A stretch of DNA of 64,000 nt. Origin: Progne subis subis (lineage: Eukaryota > Chordata > Aves > Passeriformes > Hirundinidae). Both the position numbers and the translations under genes were made by a program. Of the stretch, positions 26,501-37,600 are shown piece after piece. The stretch is from contig JAKJHU010000068.1 of NCBI GenBank assembly GCA_022316685.1, positions 1,860,001 through 1,924,000 on the forward strand, in the 5' to 3' direction. The notes below the pieces were generated by a model. That model did no database searches, was not told the DNA's origin, and worked only from the letters and a program-made list of their open reading frames with translations. Every line of letters begins with the position of its first letter. Position 1 is the stretch's first letter.

Positions 26501-28074
26501 ATTAACTGAAAGATGTTTTCTAGTAATTGAGCATAAAGTACCTGTTAGTTAACCCTAGATATTATTATTTCCCCATTTTTGTATTATCTCAGTGGGGGAT
26601 TAACTGGGGTACAATTTAAAAACCACAATTGTGCTGACAGCTATCACCAGGCAGTAGCCAAGCATTGCTATTTTAATAAAGGCAGGGGAACTGAAAATAG
26701 TTTCCTGCTTGTTTGTGACCATCAATAAGACTGTGCAATGGTAATAGGAAACCCTCAGTGCCAAGGCACTTAGAAGGAAACAAAGTCCTTCCCTGAAGTT
26801 AAGCAGATTTACATTTCTTGCTTTCACTGGATTTTGCATCTCAGAGGCTGTTTTGCAGGTACTAGAACGGAATTTTGAGGTGCAGCAGGCCAGCGTGGCA
26901 GGTTTAGTGCCCGTGGGTGCAGGATGGGCTGTACCCGGTGGCAGGGAGCCCGGGCAGTGCTGGGGCACCACAGCACATGTTCTCTTCCCCCGCTGCCTGT
27001 GTGCTGCAGCCTCAGGAAGGGGATCCCATCAGGTACTAAGGCCCGGTAGGTAGGATATGGCTTCTGTGGTGTAAAAAAGCAAATTTGCAAAGATAAATGA
27101 TAAGTGGAATAAAAATATAGCTTGTACTTTATTTGAAGGCACATTTGAATTACTCAGTTTACAGTAATCTGATTTTAAGATTAAAATATTTCTTTAAAAT
27201 AAAATAGCTATGTCTATTACAGAAGGAAATTGAGATTTGTGCAACAGTGTATGTTGTTTCATGCTTTATATATTTTTTATTTAATGTGTTAAGCCAGTTA
27301 TACCAAGTGACTTTTCCTTGTATAAAATTGTAGCGGGCACATAATGTTCTCTTCAAGTACTTGGGCATATCCCCACATGCTGGTCAGAGGACACATTGCA
27401 CAATGAATGCCGATATTTAAAACCCATTTCACAGTGTAGTTACTCACACTTCCTACTCCGCTGGGCTCACAAATAAGAGGAAAACGAACTTTAGAAGTTA
27501 ACAAACGAAATGTTTTCTTCCATTTGCTCTGTGTCACAGCTCTTGGTAACCTTCCAGTCCTAGATGCAGAATGGCAAAAGGCAAATCACTCACGTTTCTC
27601 CTTTAAATAGCAAAACCGGGTATTTGCTGCCCTGAAAAGTGCTGCATCATTTAGTTTGTGTCAGCTATGCAGCAATCTCATTTTCTCTAGGTATGAATTT
27701 CTTAATTCTGCTTTGGATCTTCACTGATAAATCTACAACCACAAATCCTGAGAAGTCCTGTAGAATCTTTCCTATTTCCCATAGAGTGTTTAATAGCTGG
27801 ACCAAGACATCCCATTTATTGGGATTTTGTTAAATGATTTCAATTTAACAAAAGGGCAAAAGGACACCAAACACAGAACTTTCCTCACCACTAGTCTGCA
27901 AAATCACTTGCTGTGAAGTATGCCTGGTCCTGGCCTTTTTTCACTTCCCGACCTACATAAAGGTGGATCCTTCTGTGAAGCGGCTGCTAAATAAGGAAAA
28001 CTCATTTGGATTACCAACCCGGTCCAATTACATAAATTGAAATGGATTTTGCTCCCAGTACCAAGCATAATACC

Positions 28075-28090
28075 GGGGGGGGGGGGGGGG
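28075..28090. repeat. G16 homopolymer
   Basis: Sixteen consecutive G on the plus strand. Such runs are error-prone in sequencing and can form G-quadruplex-like structures. The true length may differ. Confidence 0.95.
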
Positions 28091-29099
28091 AAGTGTCTGG
28101 CATGCAAACTTCTCTTTTAGTAGTTCCACTAGAGACAGGAATTCAGTGAAAAAGAAAACCAAAACAAAAACAAAATACGTTTTACCACGCCCATCTTGGG
28201 TATGGACACTGAGAAAAAGCTTGTAAGCAGAGCGGAGAATTCGGAAAAGTGCGTTTCTTTCTGCGGAGGGGCAGAGCAAAGCCCCGAAGGCAGGCGGTTC
28301 CCTGGAGCAGGAAGGAAGCCATGGAGGGCCGCTTTCACAGCGCTGCCGCTGCTGCAGCGCCCAGCACCCGCGGGGAAGCACCGCGTGCTCCCACAAGTTA
28401 ATAACGCCGAATGGGAGTATGAAGAACAGTTTGTTCCTGCACCCCCCTGGCGGATCCAGTTCCTTCCCACAAAGAATGATCTCGTTCTTTTCGTGCCCTC
28501 AGAGATCAAGCAGAGGCTTCTGCAGATCTCCGTAGGTGACGGATAAGGAACACCAACACGCGCCCAAGCGTCCGAAGAACTCTGCAAGGCCGATGAAACA
28601 CGCCATATGAAGACCTCAGGGAGCTATCTGCCCCAGAACCCACTCGAGGTTTTTAGTTCTCAGTTTAAAACCTGTGATGTAACACAACGACGGCTCACAT
28701 GTGTTCCCATGCCAAGAACGCGTACAGCTCCAGTCACCACCGGAGGGGACAGCGGAGCTCGGCGCCCAGCCCCGCGCTTCCCCGAGCGCACCGGGAGAAC
28801 GAAGGAGTCACTCCGGCGCTCCTCACTCCTCGGGCCTCTCCTCCTCCTCACTGCTGCTGTCAGCTCCGCGCCCCGCCTCCTCACAGCCCAACGGCGGGAA
28901 CCGGACCGCGCGGCGGCTCCGAGCGCAACGTCCCTTGCGGAGCCCCGGCTGCCGGCAGCGAGCCCCGGGTGACGGCAGCGAGCCCCGGCCCGCCCCTGAC
29001 CACGAGGCCGGGCCGGCGGGAGGCGGGCGGTGGAGCGGGCGCTGCGGTCCCGCCCGCCGAGCCGGCGCCTGCGCGGCAGCGGCGGCCGGGCCCTGTCAC

Positions 29100-29204
29100 C
29101 GCGCCCGTGGCCGCTCACGCTGCTCACGCCCCGGCCGCGGCCGGCGAGCGCCTGCGGTGGGCGGGCTGCGAAGGAAAGCGGAGCGGAGCGCTTCGCTACC
29201 GCCG
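29100..29204 (+). other. HERC4: HERC4 non-coding exon 1 (5' UTR; 5' end approximate)
   Basis: Inside the CpG island the plus strand reads TACCGCCG|GTGAGTC, a near-perfect donor with the exon ending at 29204. The next exon has an acceptor 65 bp before the start codon, so a non-coding first exon is required, and this is the best donor in the island. The transcription start is not visible. The start given here is a placeholder of about 100 bp upstream. Confidence 0.45.
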
Positions 29205-29608
29205 GTGAGTCTCGCCGGGCCTTAGCGGAACCGGGCGCCGCCGCTGTCGGGCCCCGCGGGGCGGACGGGGCCCCGCGGCTGGACGCGGCTGCGGGAGCGA
29301 GGCGGGCTGGGCGGCGGCGCCGCGGGGCAGGTGCGGGCCGGGGCGGTTGGGATCGGGCCGACCGCGGCCGCGGGGCACGGAGGGATCCGGCCGCCGCCGC
29401 TCTCCGCCTTCGGGCCGCGCCCGCCGCTCCCTCCGCACCTCAGCGGGGCGGGCCCGGGAGCCGAGCCCCGCCGAGGGAGCGCGGGGCCGCGGCGAGCGCC
29501 GGGGCGGGCGGGGTCCCCTCACGGGGCACGGCCTGAGCGCGCGCCGGCGCTCCGCCAGCGGCCGCAGCCTGCGCGAAGCGTCCGGGCGCTTCCCGGCCGC
29601 CGCCCCGC

Positions 29609-29777
29609 GCTGCCCGGCGGCACCGGGCCGCTCACCGCGCTGCCCCCGCCCCGCGCTGCCCGGCGGCACCGGGCCGCTCACCGCGCTGCCCCCGCCCCGC
29701 GCTGCCCGGCGGCACCGGGCCGCTCACCGCGCTGCCCCCGCCCCGCGCTGCCCGGCGGCACCGGGCCGCTCACCGCG
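29609..29777. repeat. 46-bp GC-rich minisatellite, 3.7 copies
   Basis: Three perfect 46-bp units (29609-29654, 29655-29700, 29701-29746) and a 31-bp partial fourth (29747-29777) are arranged head to tail. Each begins GCTGCCCGGCGGCACCGG and ends CCCCCGCCCCGC. It lies in HERC4 intron 1 within the CpG island. The lack of any mismatch between units means recent expansion, homogenisation or an assembly artefact. Because 46 is not a multiple of 3 and the unit has no stop in any plus frame, it creates long spurious open frames. Confidence 0.97.
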
Positions 29778-31362
29778 GCACGCGGCGCGAGTATCCGGCG
29801 GCCGACGGCGAGAGTCGGCTCTCATGACCACGCACAGGGGTGAAAGAGTGCCGTGATTTGAGATCAAAGTACAGAACTTTGGCTGCTGGCTCTTAAATGA
29901 TGCAAAACAAAACAACCTCGCCTTCCGTGGAAATACACGTATAGTGCAGTAGAACGGAGGATTTTCGTAATTCTTTTTCCCTGCTGGAGATAAAACTTCA
30001 CTATAGAACTCTCGAAGAACTGGAACATCTTTTCTATTTTCTTGTGTTGTAGGTTGAAGCAAGTCACTGCTACAGATGTGTGACGTGCTGCTGCGTGGCT
30101 GTGTCTTAACTGAAGACATCTTCGTTTCGATGTTCCCTTCTGAATGTGGTAGGATATAACTAGGGGAAGTATTTGATCATGCCTCACCTCCTGAGATAGG
30201 TAAACAGAACGCAATATATTTTGAGCTGTTTGGCTGTTTTGGTTCGGTGTTGCTTTTGGGTTTTTTTATGCGGTCACAAAAATAAGTGTCTTGTTTACTG
30301 TGTTTTCACTTTTGCAGAGAAAAATAGTTTATCCTGTTGTGCTGGCAAGAATTCTGCCCTTTGGTGTACATAACACTTACATGTTATGTGTCGGCTTGCT
30401 TCTTCCGAGCAGTTTGGTATTTATGTAGTTCATACGTGTTATCACCCTGCAGAATGTCTTCTAAATAATGGTCACAGATGAAAGCTTATAGTTATTTCAC
30501 ATTAGATTACATTGACTTGTAAATTGCCCTGAAAGTACAGGGAAACTTACTACCATGGAAATGTGGTGTAAGTAGCAGTGAAAACATTGTCACGAATTCT
30601 TTGTGGTATGCAGTACTGCAAATGAAAGACAAGGGCAGCTTTGAATCCTTTCCAAAGAAGTACAGAGTTTGTCAGCACAAATACTGATAATTGTAATTTA
30701 GGGATTAGGGGTGTGGGCTTGCTTGGGGCAGCTGGTAACTAATGCTGTAGCTGATTGCAGTGCAAGATTTGGGACCTGAGTTCAGCCATTTATTTTCTTT
30801 TGAATCATAAATTCAGTTGACTCCTAGTTGTTTAAATGTAGTGAGTGTATTGCATAACTGGATTGATTGATCAGAGCTGACCAATTTTTTCCAAGCTATG
30901 AGTCAGGTGTTGTTTTTGGTGATGATCTTGAGGCCATACACAGTGCTTGCTGGAGTCATGCAACTCCTCAAGTAAAGAAAGTAGCCTACACTGTCTCCTT
31001 GGGAGATATTTGAGGTCATTTCCACTGGCTGGAATTGGGTGCATCTGCATGTTTGTATAAATTTGGATTAAGGATTAAGGAAGTTTCAGGATGAATGATA
31101 TTTTAAGTTGTTGAAACAAAGTTATGTAAAACCAGTGACCTGCACATCTTGAAAGTTGTATCTGAAATGGGAAAGAAAGCATTTTACTGCAGAGTTAATG
31201 CAAATCCTGTCCAAGAAGGCAAACCACGCAGTTAAAAAATTGTTCAGGGTCTTAATACATTGGTATAGGGAAAGTGAGCTCATGGATTACATGCTGCATA
31301 GAAAGTAATGTAAATCTTGGGGACAATACTGAGAAGTGTACATTTTCCTTTTTTCTTAACAG

Positions 31363-31652
31363 CTACGCAGAAGGAATATTCTAGAAAAGTGAAGTTGGAA
31401 GATCTCTAATAAAAAGAAGCGTAAACATGTTGTGCTGGGGCAATGCATCTTTTGGACAGCTTGGATTGGGTGGAATTGATGAAGAGATTGTTTTAGAACC
31501 CAGAAAAAGTGACTTTTTCCTAAATAAAAGGGTCAGAGATGTAGGATGTGGACTGAGACACACCGTTTTTGTCCTGGATGATGGGACTGTTTATACGTGT
31601 GGATGCAACGATCTCGGACAACTAGGGCATGAAAAAGCCAGGAAAAGACCCG
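31363..31652 (+). CDS. HERC4: HERC4 exon 2: 64 nt of 5' UTR and residues 1-75
   Basis: The acceptor TTTTTTCTTAACAG ends at 31362. Coding starts at 31427 (AAACATGT, A at -3) and stops at donor CCCG|GTAAGT after 31652, leaving 1 nt of a codon. It encodes the first two RCC1-like motifs, ASFGQLGLG and NDLGQLGHE. Confidence 0.97.
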
Positions 31653-34600
31653 GTAAGTTTAGAAGTGATGAATTGTGGAGATTCTGTGTGGTGTGTGTGG
31701 CTTTTGTCTTACTGTGCTTCATCAAAGCCAGGATTGTCTGTGCATGTGGCAAATTCGTGTGCAGCAGTTCTTCCTAGAATGGACATATTTTTACCTGGAA
31801 AAGCATTGCTTTGCTGGGATGGGTTCTTGTGACAGTTGGAAACAAGCAGCTATGAAACATGGCACTCCTCCCATATTTTTGCACGCTGTGCAGCTGGACA
31901 CTGCCACTATTTTTTATTTCAATATGGTCATGGGAGACTTGGTGACTGTTTTTAATCTGCTGCAGTACATGGGTTGGTATTGCCCTTCATGTGTGGATTT
32001 GGCTGTTGGAATGTGGTGGAAATGCGTATTTGGCATATCACAGCGTTGAAACGTGCAGCGTGTTTTTAGTTGTCTAATACATGGATGTACAGCAGGTCTG
32101 ATTAAAGCAATGTTCTCTTTTTTTAAGAACTAAAAATAAAACTTTGGATAAAAGACATCAGCAAATGCAGTGCTACGGGGAGAGGGTTTGGAAAAGCCTA
32201 AAGGATGCAGTGTAACGCTTCTTTGGGCGTTTTTTCTTCCCACCTGTGTGCTGTGTTTCTGCTCCCTCCTAGTGCAGTTCTGGAGCAGGAGTGGGTAAAC
32301 ATCTCGCAGGGACTGCAGAGGAGTGTGCACATGGGCTCCCTTCAGAGCCTGCATGTGAGTCATAGCTGGTGCTGAGAGCCAGGAACAGAGCTGCTCCTCT
32401 GCTTACAGCACAACGGAACAAACTGCAAAGGCTTGCTGAGGCTTCATTCTCAGCACTCCTATAGCACTTTCACAACTTGCTTGGCTCAATATTGGCCACA
32501 AAGTTTTCACATGGAAATATGGTGTCATGAGGTATTTTAATAGTTCTCCTTTACGAAGAGTTTCACTTTTGGGGCCAATTAGATTTTGGTTGGTTGGTTT
32601 TTGTTTTGGGGTTTTTTTTTTTTTTGGGGGGGGGTGGGGTGGGTTTGTTTTGTTTTGTTTTTGATGAGACTTTTTTAAATGAATGTGGACTTCTAATGGG
32701 AAACAGTGTGTGGATATTAAAACTGATAAACGTTCAATCCTGTCCAAACGTCTGCTTCATGAACATAAAGAAAAACTCAGTGTGGCAAACTTACTCTGAC
32801 TACTTGTTGCCCACTTTGAAAATTATGCTGATTTGTCTTTTAAGTCCAAAGGTTACAAAAATAAATCTGACTTAATTTGCATGACCTTTCATATGTAATG
32901 GACCTGCTATAATTTTTTTTTTAACATGCTCAGACTCATGAGGATTGTAACGTCCTCCCTAATTTTCCTTTCACCCAGAGGTTACTGATAATACTGCTGA
33001 GTGTTGTATGAAGTCAGAGCATTGGGATGACTTCAGTTGCACAGTCCAAAGAGTCTTGGTATCTTTACAGATGGGTGGATGCTCTCTTTTGAATGTGTTT
33101 CTGCTAACTGAAGATAATTTTGTTGCTGACTGTGTGTCTGCTGCCTCCTTGTCCTCACTGCCTTTCCTCTTTCCTCCTTCTAGAGCTCTGCTTGCCATAG
33201 GGACTGCATGACTGTTCCTTAATCCATTTTAGACAGTCGGGCTGGCAGGTTCAGCAGCTGGGGGAGATTGCCTGAGCTAATCTGTGTGCTGCTGCCCGAG
33301 CTGGAGAGTGCTTCCATGACCTCTCCCACTGGCAGAGCTGAGGGAGGCTCTGATGGGTGAATTGGGGTGGTAACCTCTTGAGTCAGAGCAGCTGGATGTA
33401 ATAAAAAGAACTTATATCTCCTGCCTGTGTTAGTTTATTTTGGAAGCTGAGTGCCTGTCATGCTGTAGATAATGTGAGCTACTGTTTTGAAGTTGACTTG
33501 GACTGTACTAGGCTGTGTTTAGAGTGCCCGTAACATTGATGATACGCAGGCTTTTTCGGTGCTGTGCCATTCTTAGGCTGGAATAGAGTTTGTGTTTGAA
33601 AACTGGGAGTAAAATGTCCAAGCAGTCTCTTATTTAAAGGAGCTGTTAAAAAGTTCAGCCTTAATGATGGGCCCTGATGATATTTCTCCGCTTTACTTAT
33701 TGCTGAATTGGAAATGTTGGACTTCTGATCATAAATCATAAGCCCAAAACCAAGTTTTGAGTGCTTCCAAATGCATTGGTACAGGCAATTGAAAAAAACC
33801 CACAGATATTTTAGTGTGTGCTTTTCAGAGGCATGCACTGTGTGTCTAGAAAAATTACTCTTTAGGATCTGTTTCCACAGTATTTTGCATTATAAAGAAG
33901 ACATTGTGTAGCTCATTGCAAAACCAGTAGCTTTAGTCTGTAATTTGCCCTGCCTTGTTTTGCAGGCTCTTTCTTAATCATGAATAGGTGAATTTAATTT
34001 GCTGTGGTGGAACATTTTCCTCTTACATAATGTCTGCACGTGTAGTCATTTGACAATAATCTATTTGACCCTACTGTTAATTGAGTTTCTGCGCTCACTT
34101 TCAGGTAGCAAGATTAAAGGTGCCGTTACAATCAAGCTGCAGGTTTCACGCACTTCTGTGTATTGCTGCAGAAACAGTCATTATTTGGTTACTTAGGGGT
34201 GTCAGATTTAACTTAATTCTCCTAGAATGACATGTTTATAATTTTAAATAAAAGGTGTTTCAGCAGAACTTCCGGGCTTAGTTGAATGTCACACCAGTTG
34301 ATGGCTTGGCTTGTCAGTAGCTTTTTTCTTTTAACCAATTGATTTTATTAATTTCTTTTTTAGAGCATGTTGGTGCACTGGATGCCCAAAACATTGTAGC
34401 TGTGTCATGTGGAGAAGCCCACACTCTTGCATTAAATGACAAAGGTCAGGTATATGCTTGGGGTCTGGCTACTGATGGACAGCTTGGCTTGCCAGGAACA
34501 GAGGAATGCGTCAGAGTGCCCAGGTTAAAAATAGTACATAATAAATTGTCTTTTTTAAAATAATGTGCTTAAATCATATTGTTGTTCTGTTCTGTTACAG

Positions 34601-37600
34601 GTAAAGCCATATAAATACAGAAAATGTCTATTAGCTATGATATTGAATGGTGTGTGTAGACACTTTCCTTTCTCAGAAAGTGACCTTATGTGAGAAGTGT
34701 GCTTGGTTTGGTTGGTCTGTTGCTTTTTGGGGTGTTTTTGTTTGTTGATTTTTCTTAATAGTCCTCCACTAACAATGAGACTTACGTTGGGAAAGTAGGA
34801 TGGGTATTTTAACGGTATGAATGCCATTTAAGAGAAGTTAAAGAGAAGTAGGATGTTAAACTTTCAATTTGAAGAAGGTACGTTTGTGCTTCAGTTTTTA
34901 CCCCAAAGCTTTTCAGCTGTGATTGAATAATACAACCTCTAGTTAAAAAAATTCATCTTGGCCCAGGTCACGAGCTTGTTTTTAGATTGCCATAAGCCTT
35001 CCAGCTACCTGAAGTCCACACACAAAAGTAACAATTCCTTGGAACCTTAGTAATTCATGAGTATAATATTAAAAATGTTCTATCTGTGTGAAATTTCAAA
35101 GCCTGCAGGCCCTTTAGACACTTTTTTTCCTCATCCAAAGTTGAAAGTCTTATTAGTTTTAGTGCACATGTTGATGTATTTGCAACTGCTTTATAATACT
35201 GTGCAGTATGTATTAGCTCTGTAAACTGAAGTTTTGGAAACTAGAAAGGTAAGAATGAGTTTCCTCTTTATTCTGTATTCATTCTTCCATTCAGCTGTGT
35301 GAGGTTGCCTTCCCTGCCCATGAACCTCCCTAATTCTTCATTATGGACTTTTACAGACTTAATCTATTTAAAAATAAGACAGAACCTGGCCTTAAAAGGT
35401 TTAGAAAAGAAGCAGTTTTGGCTTCAGATTTTACTAAATGGCATCTAATTAAAGTTGGGATGTTTAATATACTTCAGTGAAAATTACTCACATTTTCTAT
35501 ATTACCCTTTATTTCATACCGTGATCAGGTAGCTTAACTCTTTCTCTGTTTTCTTACCCCAATAGGAATATTAAAAGCTTATCAGAGATCCAGATTGTTC
35601 AAGTTGCCTGTGGTTATTATCACTCTCTAGCACTCTCAAAAGGTAAGCTATATTCTGAAGTTTTGTGTAAATTCTTATCAGGGAATTCAAAAGTTTTCAA
35701 CATTCATTTTATATATTTTTTTTTAAGGAAATGTGTTTATTAAACTTGCTACCACTTAGCACAGATGGGATTTCAGGTTGGTAGGGACTGTGTAATTTAA
35801 TGATGGAAGCTTGAATTTGAGAAACAAATGTACAAACGGATGTTGAGTTGTGCTTTTATTTCTTCAGGGGGTGTGTGTGCATTTTTTTAATTTTATAATC
35901 TGGCTTTTATGTAACTTCGTTTTTATTTTGTTTCTTGGTCCCAAATCTTTCTCATCCTGCTGGCACGCTGCTCTGTCCCTGGTCTGTTTTAACCTGTAAT
36001 CTCAGGTTGCTGAGGCTTGCAGCAGTGACTTTCTTGTGTGCTTTACTATGGCAAAAACCTCTGGTTTTTGATGCTTCCATAATTAAAATGCCATGTCACA
36101 TATAAGCCACCTTTTGAAAGTTTAAATACCTGTCTTCAAATTTCTGCTGGGGCAGTGAGCACATACTTAGTTGGCCTCACTTGTACTGCATGTCTGGTTA
36201 GTGCAGCTCTCCAGAAAAGAAAATGAATTTAAATTTTAGTTGCTGATCTCATCACGAGATAGGAGAGTTGTAGCCAAAACTTCCACTTGGAAGAAGTGGC
36301 TGCTGAAAAAGGTTAATGGGAACTTACCAAATCAAAACAAAGTTACAGAAAGATTGTAGTTTGTCAGCGTTTCTTAACAATGTGTGTTTAAAATATGAGT
36401 CAAATAACTGTGGGGAGGCAGGTGCTCATTGTATGCTGAATGATTTTTTTCTTTAAATACAGTAGTTTTGAATATGAGTTTTCCTCATATTGAGCATTTC
36501 CCATGCCATTACGTATTCCCAGTTGTAATTATCATTATAACCCAAAGCAATGTCTTTGTTTTCAGGGAAGGCAGGCAGAGCTTTAGGAGTAACCCTTTGC
36601 CTGAGTCAAGCTCTGCAGTAGAAAGCAGGGAGTAGCAGAGTTGTGTTATTAAATGTTCTGTCGGTCAAAGGTGCAAGAATGTCACAGGAATCTGTGATTT
36701 AAAATTCACTCAGTGCTCTTAAATAGTTACGGGCTTCAAGTACAGCATCACTATTTTATTGCCAGTTTGTGGATTTGCAGCTCCATTTCTGTGGTTGATG
36801 TGCGCTGTAGGGTTTTCTGGGTTTAATTGTTAATATAAATAAATAAAATCGAAGAGACCAGTGTTTTAGGGGATGGGTTTCATTGTTACCCATCTTGATA
36901 AAACTGTTCTTGGAAAGGTAGAGCTGGCAGAGACGTGGGAAGCATTTTGAAGGTATCATTGCTCTTGAAAACATACCACGTCAGCAGAAGTCAATTATTT
37001 TGTGTTTGGGTTTTCATCTTTAGGATAGTAAATACCTTGGCAAAACATTGGTCGTTCAAGAGAATGTTTTCTTTTTGAAGCAGTCTTAACATAAATAGGT
37101 CTTTGATTGTCAGTCTTCAAAATGTTTTTTTCTTTGTAAGGTATCAAATGACATTATAAACCTCATGCTTCATTGATCATATAATGAAGAGTTCTCTGAA
37201 ACTGTGTGTGAAAATTTAAGTATCTTACCTTAGGAAACCTTAAATGAGACGCTTGATTGGAAATGAGAAAATTTTCCATGTCCAGGGTGCAGCTTTAGCA
37301 GATCTCTGCATAAACATCTGTGCAGTAGTGGAACTTCCCATGGAGCAGCGTCTTGCTTTGTAATAGCCAAACTCAGCTGATCTGGCACTGTTGGAACAGG
37401 AATGTTGAGAGCAGTTTTGAGGGGTTTGAATGTGATTTAAATACTTCCAGTCTGATTAAATGCTTGAGTTGAATGCCTGCAAATTACACAAGAACGCTTA
37501 GCTTCAGAGGTCAGTAATTTGTATGCATTTTCAAACTCAAAAATATTTGAAGAGTGACAGCCTAACTTTCAGCTTTTCTTACAGTGGATAAACATTGTAT

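Larger units (their letters stand above)
18961..28689. other. intergenic stretch between candidate MYPN promoter and HERC4 promoter
   Basis: No coding exon or RNA gene could be supported. A small cluster with several CpGs, a CACGTG E-box (20530-20535) and a TATAAA (20547-20552) lies near 20.5 kb. A 16-base G run ends the AT-rich part at 28075-28090. From about 28.23 kb CpG content rises toward the HERC4 island. Open frames around 28196-28546 look like products of that rising GC content. Confidence 0.55.
28690..29830 (+). promoter_or_regulatory. HERC4: HERC4 CpG-island promoter
   Basis: An abrupt GC- and CpG-dense block of about 1.1 kb sits upstream of the first HERC4 coding exon. It contains many GC boxes (for example GGGCGGGC-type strings around 29020-29060 and 29437-29450) and an NRF1-like GCGCCTGCGC at 29065-29074. 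No TATA box is seen. A good donor at 29204/29205 marks the likely end of non-coding exon 1. This is the typical promoter form of a broadly expressed gene. Sequence alone does not show whether it also fires leftwards. Confidence 0.85.

Noticed and set aside
28196..28546. 116-codon plus-strand open frame
   Set aside because: It lies on the GC-rising shoulder of the HERC4 island and overlaps minus-strand frames of equal length. No known domain.
28699..29856. Several long open frames on both strands (150-174 codons) around the CpG island
   Set aside because: They overlap one another in many frames, are built of Ala, Arg, Pro and Gly as expected from GC-rich DNA lacking stops, and the 46-bp repeat prolongs them. 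None resembles a known protein.
31427..31777. 116-codon open frame extending HERC4 exon 2 into the intron
   Set aside because: The strong donor at 31653, correct phase and conserved next exon show that the rest is intron. A read-through product would be a short truncated protein without support.
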